Of a stretch of 5,671 nucleotides of DNA, positions 1 through 5,671 are shown piece by piece (within the stretch, counting starts at the first letter, position 1; each line of letters begins with the position of its first letter). Origin of the DNA: Methanosarcinales archaeon (GTDB lineage Archaea > Halobacteriota > Methanosarcinia > Methanosarcinales > Methanocomedenaceae); NCBI GenBank assembly GCA_023136155.1, contig JAGLRT010000187.1:1-5671 (forward strand), in the 5' to 3' direction. A model generated the notes under the pieces. The model worked only from the letters and a program-made list of their open reading frames with translations, was not told the DNA's origin and ran no database searches. A program made the position numbers and the translations under genes.

Positions 1-235
1 CAAGCATCTTGTCAAATATCATAAGTGAACCACCCTGCAGCGAAGAGAACAACATGGTCATTACCAGAATGCTTGGTGTTATAAACTCAAGATAATTGTC
101 AGTAAATGTGATTGGGAGCGCAAGTCCCACCAGTATCAACCATGCCGCCGGCATAGCGAGGGAAGCGAATACGTTTATCCGGCTACGGCTCCATTTTCTT
201 ATATCTCGCTCAAAATAGTATAGAATCTCCTTCAT
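1..235 (-). CDS. ABC-2 type transporter permease, N-terminal part (3' end outside window)
   Basis: The first 78 codons of a membrane protein are visible, starting MKEILYYFERDIRKW. A short basic, amphipathic N-terminus (residues 1-20) is followed by a hydrophobic helix at about residues 22-42 and the start of a second at about 52-66. This is the usual layout of ABC-2 type permeases that pair with DrrA/NodI-class ATPases. The segment ending in GGSLMIFDKML fits the loop after the second helix in that family. The ATG overlaps the stop of the upstream ATPase gene in an ATGA, and a strong GGAGG lies 5 nt before it, so the start is well supported. It would form the membrane channel for the ATPase encoded just upstream. 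The substrate cannot be told from this fragment. The direction of transport is presumed to be export, as for most of the family. The reading frame is open to the window edge. Confidence 0.9.
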   Translation of the reverse strand, partial: MKEILYYFERDIRKWSRSRINVFASLAMPAAWLILVGLALPITFTDNYLEFITPSILVMTMLFSSLQGGSLMIFDKML

Positions 236-1002
236 CCTCTCCTCCTCAACATGCTCCTGAACTTATACGCATCAAATCCGGTCTGCTCTTCAGTCGTTTT
301 GATATTCTCAAGGAAAACGTCATTCAGCGATGCATTCGCTCCCAGACTCAGTTTCATGTTTCTCGGCGAATCCACAGCCACAATGCTGCCTTTGTCAATT
401 ATCGCAACTCTGTTGCAGTACTTATCAGCCTCTTCCATATAGTGTGTCGTCATGAAAATAGTCATACCCTGCTTTTTTAGTGATAAGATATGTTCCCATA
501 TATTCTTCCTGGCAGCCACATCCAGTCCTATGGTAGGCTCATCCAAAAACAGCACATCTGGTTCATGAACCAGTGCCTGTGCCAGTTCCAGACGCCTGCG
601 CATACCGCCAGAGTATGTTCGAACCAGATCGTTTGTCCGCTCCTCAAGCCCCATAAGTTCAAGCACCCCATCCACTCGCCTGTTCCTGTCAGATACACCA
701 TAGAGATTGGCATAAAGCATCACATTCTCACGTCCGGTGAGTTTGATATCAACAGCCATATCCTGTGGCACATAACTGATGGATTCTCGCACCTTTTTGG
801 CACTTTTCACAACATCGTATCCACAAACACGCGCATGTCCGCTGCTTGGTTTTAGCAGTGTGGTAAGCATCATGACCGTAGTACTTTTTCCTGCGCCATT
901 GGGACCAAGGAGACCAAATATCTCGTTTTCGACATTGAGGTCAATATGATCTACAGCGCACAGTTTACCGAAGTCTTTCGTTAAATTATTAATTTCGATC
1001 AA
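232..1002 (-). CDS. ABC transporter ATP-binding protein, DrrA / ABC-2 class
   Basis: This 256-residue nucleotide-binding subunit has every expected motif. Walker A is GPNGAGKST (33-41), the Q-loop glutamine is Q80 in YVPQD, the signature is YSGGMRRRLELAQAL (130-144), Walker B is VLFLDEP (150-156), the D-loop follows at GLD (159-161), and the switch histidine is H187 in MTTHYMEEAD. The SGGM signature and the C-terminal SLNDVFLENI segment are typical of the DrrA/NodI/CcmA-like class that energises ABC-2 permeases. The next gene is such a permease, overlapping by 4 nt, so the two should form one transporter. The start is a TTG overlapping the ecfT stop (TTGA), supported by a well-placed GAGAGG. 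An end at KFRSMLRRRG gives a basic tail. Members of this class are often labelled multidrug or daunorubicin transporters, but nothing here defines the substrate. Its place directly behind an ECF importer is unusual. Confidence 0.95.
   Translation of the reverse strand: MIEINNLTKDFGKLCAVDHIDLNVENEIFGLLGPNGAGKSTTVMMLTTLLKPSSGHARVCGYDVVKSAKKVRESISYVPQDMAVDIKLTGRENVMLYANLYGVSDRNRRVDGVLELMGLEERTNDLVRTYSGGMRRRLELAQALVHEPDVLFLDEPTIGLDVAARKNIWEHILSLKKQGMTIFMTTHYMEEADKYCNRVAIIDKGSIVAVDSPRNMKLSLGANASLNDVFLENIKTTEEQTGFDAYKFRSMLRRRG
241..245 (-). promoter_or_regulatory. Ribosome binding site of the ABC-2 permease gene
   Basis: A perfect GGAGG lies within a purine run (GAGGAGGAGAGG) that ends directly before the ATG at 235. 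The GGAGG is 5 nt from the start codon. It lies inside the last codons of the upstream ATPase gene, where it encodes part of that protein's arginine-rich C-terminus. Confidence 0.8.
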
Positions 1003-1892
1003 AGGTATCCTCTCGCTAATGAATATATTCCCCTCAGTTCGGAGGAGTAATATATTTCACTTGTATACAAATTAAACAGCAACTTGGCACTCACGATAGA
1101 AATTGTAAGTGAAACCGCTGCTACAATAAGAATCATGTCAAATCTGGAATATTGCAGTTCCTTGAGGTATGTGCGGGTCCGGTGAGCACGAAAAGCCCGG
1201 CTTTCAATGGACACCGCGAGCACACTCGCCCGTCTTACGCAATTGGCAAGTGTGGGCGTAAGAACACCCAGGGCGGTCTTGATCATTCCGGGTCCCATCT
1301 TTGTAGGCTTAAACCCCTTAAGACGTTGCACTGTAATCACAGTCGCAACCTCTGCAATGATGATCGGAAGAAAACGCACGGCAGTTACCACCATAAAGGC
1401 AATGCTGTATGGAACCTTAAGTCTCGCAAGCCCATTCAGCATATCCCTCGGGTCCGTTGTCCAGCACATCAGCAGTCCCATTGACAGCACTGTAGCCGAC
1501 CTCAGTGCCTGGACAGCCCCGTAATAGAACCCTTCTTTATAAACAAACAAACCACCATGTGTAAGCCATCCAAGAAACGGTGCATCAGGTGGAATAATGG
1601 TAAAGATGACCGTTCGTGGAAGCTGGGAATAAAAAAGTGCCTGGGAATACATGGTACCCCACATCACAAGTACCAGCAACACAAGCAAAGTCTTCATCTT
1701 TATCATGGGCATCCTTGCAGGTACAAACCCGCTCAGCACAACCAGAAATAACAGCAGCATCGTTTGAGGATTATCCAGTGCCACTATGATAAATGAAGTC
1801 GCAATCAGCATTATTATCTTTGCTCTCGGGTCAAGCCTGTGGATGACCGTATCCCTTATGGTGGGCTCTGCAATGGAGCGTGCACTTATCAT
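999..1892 (-). CDS. ecfT: ECF transporter transmembrane coupling protein EcfT (CbiQ/YkoC family)
   Basis: This 297-residue polytopic membrane protein couples the EcfA ATPases to the substrate-binding S component. Diagnostic features are HRLDPRAKI near the N-terminus (18-26), hydrophobic helices at about 26-55 and 67-86, the RFLPII motif (173-178), and two cytoplasmic coupling-helix X-R-X motifs. These are QRL at 189-191 (in VQRLKGF) and SRA at 231-233 (in SIESRAFRA). Both key arginines are kept, so it should be able to dock on the ATPases. A last hydrophobic helix is at about 252-275. The region at about 87-125, between the early helices, is rather long and contains PPDAPFLGWL. The total is somewhat longer than the roughly 260 residues common in the family. 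The ATG overlaps the ecfA stop by 4 nt (ATGA), with GGGG 8 nt upstream. It lies downstream of the S-like and dual-ATPase genes, the same order as ykoEDC. CbiQ is the cobalt-specific relative, but sequence alone does not fix the substrate. Confidence 0.95.
   Translation of the reverse strand: MISARSIAEPTIRDTVIHRLDPRAKIIMLIATSFIIVALDNPQTMLLLFLVVLSGFVPARMPMIKMKTLLVLLVLVMWGTMYSQALFYSQLPRTVIFTIIPPDAPFLGWLTHGGLFVYKEGFYYGAVQALRSATVLSMGLLMCWTTDPRDMLNGLARLKVPYSIAFMVVTAVRFLPIIIAEVATVITVQRLKGFKPTKMGPGMIKTALGVLTPTLANCVRRASVLAVSIESRAFRAHRTRTYLKELQYSRFDMILIVAAVSLTISIVSAKLLFNLYTSEIYYSSELRGIYSLARGYL
1009..1014 (-). promoter_or_regulatory. Ribosome binding site supporting a TTG start
   Basis: GAGAGG lies 6 nt upstream of the TTG at 1002, inside the 3' end of ecfT. 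No in-frame ATG lies close by, and the TTG gives the normal family N-terminus (MIEINNLTKDFG). This site therefore decides in favour of the rare start codon. Confidence 0.7.
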
Positions 1893-3607
1893 ATTAACTT
1901 CCCCAGGCCCTCTGCCAGTTCATCCACAGAGAATGCACAGAAGCCAAGACTCCTGGCAATCTGCATCACAGGCGGCTGTTTGAGAGATGTCCTGTCAAGT
2001 ATTTCCGTATCCGAAAATATCTCCCTCCCATTCCCATCAGCTATTACAACCCCGTCACTCATCACGATGATCCGTGTGGCATAGCGCATGGCAGTCTCAA
2101 TATCATGTGTGCAAAAGACCAGGGTGGTGCCATCACCTGTAAAATAGTCCATCATCTGCTCGATATGCATCTTATCCTGTCCTGTTGTCGGCTCATCAAG
2201 AAGAATGAGTTGCGGCTGCATGGATAATATCGAGGCAACAGCCACCCTGAGCCGCTGTCCCCTGCTCAATGCCTGTGGTAGATCATGCTGGAGGTCAAGA
2301 ATCGCCATGGATCTCATAGAGTTTGCGGTTTTTTGTCCTATGTCCCCATATCCAAGGTTAGAGGGGGCGAACCTCACCTCCTCCTCAACACTGTCACAAA
2401 AAAGCATAAGGTCAGGATTCTGGAAGACAAGACCCACTTTGCTGGCAAAGGAATATGAGTCCTTTGATCTTGTATTGTATCCGAAAACCTCCACATCACC
2501 CCTTCCAGGTTTTAACATGGCAGAAAGATGATGCAGCAGTGTGGATTTGCCTGAGCCGTTGGCACCCATAAGTGCAACCCGTCCCCCTTTGTGAATATCA
2601 AGATCTATGCCTTTTAGCACAGTTTTATCTTTTTCATAACCAAACCATACATCCCGTATTGATATGACAGGATTGCCTGTGTTGCATTCCCCAAGGAATG
2701 AACCGCCGTCATTGCTGATATCATTACTTGTATAAAAGCCATATTGGGATGTTGTCAGGGAAGATGCTGATATGTTATTCTGTTTTTCCATCTGTCCCCT
2801 GAGTATCTTAATCGATTCTTCAACCCTTAGCGGGTAACTTTCAAAATCCATCTTGTGGAAGAGTTCCACGGTTTCAGGAACCCTGAGACCAAGACTTCGG
2901 AATACTTCTATATGTTCAAATGCGGTTTCTGCCGGTTCATCAAGCACTATCTTGCCGCAGTCCATCACGATGATGCGGTCAACAAGATGTGCGATCTCAT
3001 GAACACGATGCTCCACAAGTACAATGGTCAGCCCCAGTTTCCGGTTAAGGTCCCTTATGGTTTGCATGACTTCAGATGCTCCTTTTGGGTCCATCTGGCT
3101 TATGGGTTCATCCAGCGCCATGACCTGCGGCAGCATGGCAAGCATACTTGCAATACATATCCGCTGTTTCTGGCCGCCTGATAATGCAGTTGTCTGTGCG
3201 AACCTGTGATCCGACATGCCAACCATTCGAAGCGATTCACGTACCCGACGGTCGATCTCGCTTTTTTGGAGACAGAGGTTCTCAGGTCCAAACGCAATCT
3301 CATCTTCAACAATGGTTGAGAATATCTGGTCATCGGGATTCTGGAAGACCAGACCTGTAAGCTGCCCAAGTTGTGCCATCCCCGAGTCACGGGTGCTCAT
3401 ACCATTGATATGGACATTTCCCTTCATCTCACCTGCCGATTCATGCGGGATGATGCCGTTCAATGTTTTGAGCAGTGTGCTCTTTCCGCAGCCGGTAGGA
3501 CCTGTTATGAGCACGAATTCGTCTTTTTGTATAGTAAGGTCGATCCCCTTTAAGGTGGGCTCATTTCTGCCCGGGTAAGTATACCATAGATCTTCAATAG
3601 CAATCAT
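1889..3607 (-). CDS. ecfA: ECF transporter ATPase with two fused ABC domains (EcfA-EcfA', YkoD-like)
   Basis: This 572-residue protein carries both ATPase domains of an ECF importer in one chain. Domain 1 (about 1-240) has Walker A GPTGCGKST (36-44), Q89 in the ECF-typical FQNPDDQIF, signature LSGGQ (142-146), Walker B VMALDEP (162-168) and H200 in VEHR. Domain 2 (about 313-540) has Walker A GANGSGKST (348-356), Q396 in FQNPDLMLF, a variant signature LSRGQ (447-451), Walker B LILLDEP (467-473) and H501 in CTHD. Between them, about 274-312 is a Ser/Asn/Thr-rich linker. The Q-loop QNPD motifs assign it to the CbiO/EcfA family. Fused double EcfA proteins occur in group I (dedicated) ECF systems such as YkoD. 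It overlaps both neighbours by 4 nt. The ATG is preceded by AGGTGAT, a near-perfect match to the 16S rRNA 3' end. All catalytic residues are present in both domains. The SRGQ variant is seen in other EcfA proteins and need not mean loss of activity. Confidence 0.96.
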   Translation of the reverse strand: MIAIEDLWYTYPGRNEPTLKGIDLTIQKDEFVLITGPTGCGKSTLLKTLNGIIPHESAGEMKGNVHINGMSTRDSGMAQLGQLTGLVFQNPDDQIFSTIVEDEIAFGPENLCLQKSEIDRRVRESLRMVGMSDHRFAQTTALSGGQKQRICIASMLAMLPQVMALDEPISQMDPKGASEVMQTIRDLNRKLGLTIVLVEHRVHEIAHLVDRIIVMDCGKIVLDEPAETAFEHIEVFRSLGLRVPETVELFHKMDFESYPLRVEESIKILRGQMEKQNNISASSLTTSQYGFYTSNDISNDGGSFLGECNTGNPVISIRDVWFGYEKDKTVLKGIDLDIHKGGRVALMGANGSGKSTLLHHLSAMLKPGRGDVEVFGYNTRSKDSYSFASKVGLVFQNPDLMLFCDSVEEEVRFAPSNLGYGDIGQKTANSMRSMAILDLQHDLPQALSRGQRLRVAVASILSMQPQLILLDEPTTGQDKMHIEQMMDYFTGDGTTLVFCTHDIETAMRYATRIIVMSDGVVIADGNGREIFSDTEILDRTSLKQPPVMQIARSLGFCAFSVDELAEGLGKLI

Positions 3608-5274
3608 TCAATCACCTTCTTGAGCCTGTTTCCAAGATTTATCCCAAGCCATGCACCAATGAACGTATAGAGAAAACCGTCAATAAGGATATTCGCCCTG
3701 ATGTACCAGTCACTGTAAAATAACCTGTACAGTACCATCCACACATTAAAAGAAACATACTGGGATAACGCATCCGCAGTTGCACATACGAATCCTGTCC
3801 TGATCCTGCCGGCATATCCCCCAATAACGTTCCCTCTTGTCATTCCTACCGCATACAGCATAAACTCCAGCGCGATTGCATTGACAGAATATGATATGAG
3901 GAATACGGGGTTGAAATGCCCGAGCAAGACCCCGTTTAACAGGTAGCGGACCATGAGTAACAGGGTTACAACACCAGGTTTTGGAATGAGTACAACAGAT
4001 GCGACAATGAGCATGTACAGCACTATCTCATAGAATATCCCTATGAACAGGAAACTAAACGGTCCGAGAACTGCATGTGCTATGTCCCATAAAAATGTCA
4101 TTGGTATGTTAACTGCTGCAAAAGAAGCTGTACCAAAAAGTGATATCATCATCAGATGGCGTGTTTTAAAGCTGCTTATTATCGCATTTGAGCGCAATAC
4201 AAATATTCCTATGGCAGTGATTGTGAGTAAAAGGGCAGATAAGCTGATAAAAATCGATGTCCAATTCCTGGATATGGCATTTATTCGGTCATCCCGGGCA
4301 GCAGCCGTCCAATCACTTCCCATGACTGTTGCCTTAACATGCATCAGGTACTCACCCCCCAGTGCTGTTTCGCTTATATATACAGGCAAACCTACGGTCT
4401 TTTTCGATCCTGCCGGCAGAATAATATTGGCATAACTGAATGTTTCACTTGACATGCCCATAAGGGTAGGCCTGAATTCTTCAACAGGCTGCCTGGTATT
4501 TACGTCCAGTATCGCATATGAAATAATAAGTGGAATGGCCTCATCACCATTGTTTTCGATCTCAACACCAATATGGCTTACTTTTACATCACCATCTCCA
4601 TCACTGCTTCCTATTCCGGCAATCACTGCCATCCGCTTGATAAGCGGTGAGGTTTCCTGCAAAACGAATGTATTTTCCTGGCGACTGGCATCCCCAATTC
4701 CCTCCTCATCTGACGGTATGATTACTCTGTTTATGGATATCATGTCTGAGACTTCATCCTTTGATGCGACCCTTATGGCGATATTTCGCTCTATTACATC
4801 CTGCTGTCCCTCGATTTCAATTGTTGCCGTTGCCTTAATGGCATATGTTCCGGTGGGCATATCAGGTGGAACATAAAAATCAATAAACTGGTACCAGTCA
4901 TCATACTCAGTGTATAGCTTAAACGATTGCAAGGCAGGACCGCGTATCTGGAACCCGTCCGGAAAATCCAGCCGTATCACAACATCCATTTCCCCGTGCA
5001 GGAAACTCTCCATGAAGACATATGCTGAAAGGTTATTGCCCTGTACTGCAAGACCGCCATCCTCTATACCATATGGTACTTGAACCAAAAAAGTGACCAT
5101 ATCCTCAAGTATGGGATCACCGGTCGTTTTGTTCCCTGTTGTTGTGCTTGCTGTCTCTACTATGTTTGCCGCATTGGTTGCACTGCCCTGTGTAATTGGT
5201 ACAGTAGCGGAGATGGCAGCCAGCAACACCACAAGGGCTAAGACCGGCGCTCTCATTGTCTTAATCATTTCCAT
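3604..5274 (-). CDS. Exported protein with a large ectodomain fused to an ECF S-component-like membrane domain
   Basis: The product has 556 residues from the ATG. Residues 9-27 form a hydrophobic signal segment (PVLALVVLLAAISATVP). A Thr/Ser/Asn-rich stretch (28-52) follows, then a mainly beta ectodomain to about 339. That ectodomain has two sandwich-like regions, about 59-170 (ending ERNIAIRV) and about 228-318 (HIGVEIENNGDE onward). Both look Ig-like, like the NEW3/CARDB type of archaeal surface domains. A helix at about 340-361 anchors it. About six more hydrophobic segments follow (about 376-395, 403-430, 434-451, 456-476, 492-515, 528-547), the helix number of ECF S components. The pattern resembles YkoE: a GPFSFLF segment, then IPKPG (430-434), then a GH-NP loop and an acidic residue in IALEFML (E470). 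The ectodomain has no cysteine and only three histidines, so no obvious metal-binding cluster. The ATG shares one base with the cobN stop (TGATG). A TTG one codon upstream is less likely. The S-component role is inferred from topology, motifs and the EcfA and EcfT neighbours. The substrate is unknown; cobalt, corrinoid or a thiamin precursor are candidates. Confidence 0.85.
   Translation of the reverse strand: MEMIKTMRAPVLALVVLLAAISATVPITQGSATNAANIVETASTTTGNKTTGDPILEDMVTFLVQVPYGIEDGGLAVQGNNLSAYVFMESFLHGEMDVVIRLDFPDGFQIRGPALQSFKLYTEYDDWYQFIDFYVPPDMPTGTYAIKATATIEIEGQQDVIERNIAIRVASKDEVSDMISINRVIIPSDEEGIGDASRQENTFVLQETSPLIKRMAVIAGIGSSDGDGDVKVSHIGVEIENNGDEAIPLIISYAILDVNTRQPVEEFRPTLMGMSSETFSYANIILPAGSKKTVGLPVYISETALGGEYLMHVKATVMGSDWTAAARDDRINAISRNWTSIFISLSALLLTITAIGIFVLRSNAIISSFKTRHLMMISLFGTASFAAVNIPMTFLWDIAHAVLGPFSFLFIGIFYEIVLYMLIVASVVLIPKPGVVTLLLMVRYLLNGVLLGHFNPVFLISYSVNAIALEFMLYAVGMTRGNVIGGYAGRIRTGFVCATADALSQYVSFNVWMVLYRLFYSDWYIRANILIDGFLYTFIGAWLGINLGNRLKKVIE
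3611..3617 (-). promoter_or_regulatory. Ribosome binding site of the dual EcfA gene
   Basis: AGGTGAT, which pairs with the anti-Shine-Dalgarno end of 16S rRNA, lies with its AGGTG core 5 nt before the ATG at 3607. It is inside the last codons of the upstream gene, fitting coupled translation through the ATGA overlap. Confidence 0.75.
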
Positions 5275-5663
5275 CAATTGACCTTGATCTTATCTCTGAT
5301 CTCCCGCATCTTTTTATCCCAATCCGGAACATCTTCCATGGTCATTATATCCACTGAACCCCCCTGGAACTCTCCATCGCCTGCCATATCTTCCATCCAT
5401 CCTTCAATTTCAAGGTAGGAATTTCTGAGACCTTCGAGTACTTCAGGATCGGCGTCCCACAATCCCCTTGATTCAGCTTCAAGCAGCCTACGTGCGATCT
5501 CCTCCAGTGCATAGGGATTATTCTCTTCAAAGAACTGTCGCATCTCATCATCCAGCACAAAGGTCTTTGTGATATCATCGAAAATCCAGTCATCAACTTC
5601 CTGCGTGGATGCCTCCCAGCCATAGACCCGCCCGATCCTCTTTGAGAGTATTTGTTTAGCTAC
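5274..5663 (-). CDS. cobN: CobN-type cobaltochelatase large subunit, C-terminal fragment (5' end missing or broken)
   Basis: About 129 residues are readable up to a stop. Recognisable CobN C-terminal features, in order, are KRIGRVYGWEAST, then QEVDDWIFDDIT, TFVLDDEMRQFFEENNPYAL, EEIARRLLEAESRGLW, and a terminal GGSVDIMTMEDVPDW. CobN (about 1200 or more residues when complete) is the large subunit of the ATP-dependent cobaltochelatase that inserts cobalt into the corrin ring. It also has relatives among the magnesium chelatase H subunits. Methanogens often carry CobN homologues apart from the small subunits. Here it is the most upstream visible gene of the operon, and its TGA shares a base with the next ATG. 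The oddity is at the right edge. Going upstream past the conserved KRIGR, the frame meets a TAA at 5664-5666, and the other two frames also stop (5656-5662). The piece is therefore either a decayed or truncated gene or the end of a faulty assembly. The only in-frame start-like codon inside is a GTG at 5558, which would cut through the conserved domain and is unlikely to be a true start. Confidence 0.85.
   Translation of the reverse strand, partial: VAKQILSKRIGRVYGWEASTQEVDDWIFDDITKTFVLDDEMRQFFEENNPYALEEIARRLLEAESRGLWDADPEVLEGLRNSYLEIEGWMEDMAGDGEFQGGSVDIMTMEDVPDWDKKMREIRDKIKVN
5281..5285 (-). promoter_or_regulatory. Ribosome binding site deciding the start of the S-component-like gene
   Basis: AAGGT lies 6 nt upstream of the ATG at 5274 but only 3 nt from the alternative TTG at 5277, and 12 nt from the next in-frame ATG at 5268. 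The spacing favours the ATG at 5274, which shares one base with the cobN stop. Confidence 0.6.
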
Positions 5664-5671
5664 TTAATTCG
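5649..5671. other. AT-rich edge segment that does not fit CobN
   Basis: The last 23 bases are AT-rich (17 of 23) and close all three minus-strand frames: TAA at 5666-5664, TAG at 5662-5660 and TAA at 5658-5656. The codons between the TAA and the conserved SKRIGR read VAKQIL. They do not match the glycine-rich segment (of the GYxGA type) that I expect upstream in CobN from memory of the family. The break lies near 5643-5651. It could be a rearrangement or insertion junction, a pseudogene, or an assembly artefact at a contig end. Confidence 0.5.

Noticed and set aside
236..248. GAG/AGG purine run as a possible simple repeat
   Set aside because: It is explained as a Shine-Dalgarno site that also encodes the arginine-rich tail of the ATPase.
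490..855. Plus-strand open frame of 121 codons
   Set aside because: It lies opposite the fully motif-supported DrrA-class ATPase, and its translation shows no domain or membrane pattern. It is a shadow of the minus-strand gene.
3100..3390. Minus-strand open frame of 96 codons inside ecfA
   Set aside because: It is an alternative frame over EcfA domain 1, where the proper frame carries the Q-loop and signature motifs.
1889..3607. Two separate ecfA genes
   Set aside because: The frame is continuous through the linker with no stop, so a single fused protein is the primary product.
4043..4876. Two plus-strand open frames (4043-4435 and 4454-4876)
   Set aside because: They lie opposite the membrane and ectodomain parts of the S-like fusion. 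Their apparent hydrophobicity mirrors the real gene, and neither has family features.
5345..5623. Minus-strand open frame of 92 codons in another frame over cobN
   Set aside because: It overlaps the recognisable CobN C-terminus in a shifted frame. Its product is Arg/Met/Ser-rich, with no pattern.
5274..5671. Cobalamin riboswitch or promoter upstream of the S-like gene
   Set aside because: The upstream sequence is CobN coding sequence to within about 30 bases of the edge, with no leader region. Any riboswitch or promoter would lie before cobN, outside the window.

Overview
The window is one unbroken minus-strand gene cluster with almost no non-coding DNA. It reads right to left. The families suggest a methanogen-type euryarchaeon, perhaps the Methanosarcinales or a relative. 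This rests on the archaeal style of the CobN C-terminus, the strong Shine-Dalgarno sites with ATG or TTG starts, and the long secreted ectodomain with N-x-S/T sequons. No rRNA or other lineage marker is present, so the taxonomic placement is an inference.

Layout in transcription order: (1) the C-terminal end of a CobN-type cobaltochelatase large subunit (5663 to 5274), whose upstream part is missing or broken at the right edge; (2) an exported protein with two apparent beta-sandwich regions, followed by about seven membrane helices, the last six resembling an ECF transporter S component (5274 to 3604); (3) a double-domain EcfA ATPase (3607 to 1889); (4) an EcfT transmembrane coupling protein (1892 to 999); (5) a DrrA-type ABC ATPase (1002 to 232); (6) the N-terminus of an ABC-2 type permease, which runs off the left edge (235 to 1).

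Every stop and start overlap. There is a TGATG between cobN and the S-component-like gene, and 4-nt ATGA or TTGA overlaps at the other four junctions. This indicates a single translationally coupled operon. Genes 2 to 4 form a complete ECF uptake system (S, A-A, T) in the order known from ykoEDC. Genes 5 and 6 form a separate ABC-2 type transporter. CobN inserts cobalt into the corrin ring in the aerobic-type cobalamin pathway, and CobN homologues are common in methanogens. The simplest reading is therefore a system linked to cobalt, corrinoid or another tetrapyrrole. However, the membrane domain looks most like YkoE, whose predicted substrate is a thiamin precursor, so the substrate stays open.

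The most interesting points are the large secreted ectodomain fused to an S-component-like membrane domain, the joining of an ECF importer with an ABC-2 exporter-type system behind a chelatase subunit, and the closing of all three minus-strand frames in the last 16 bases of the window, upstream of the conserved CobN segment. There is no intergenic gap longer than a few bases, and I see no RNA gene, CRISPR, mobile element, terminator or promoter.
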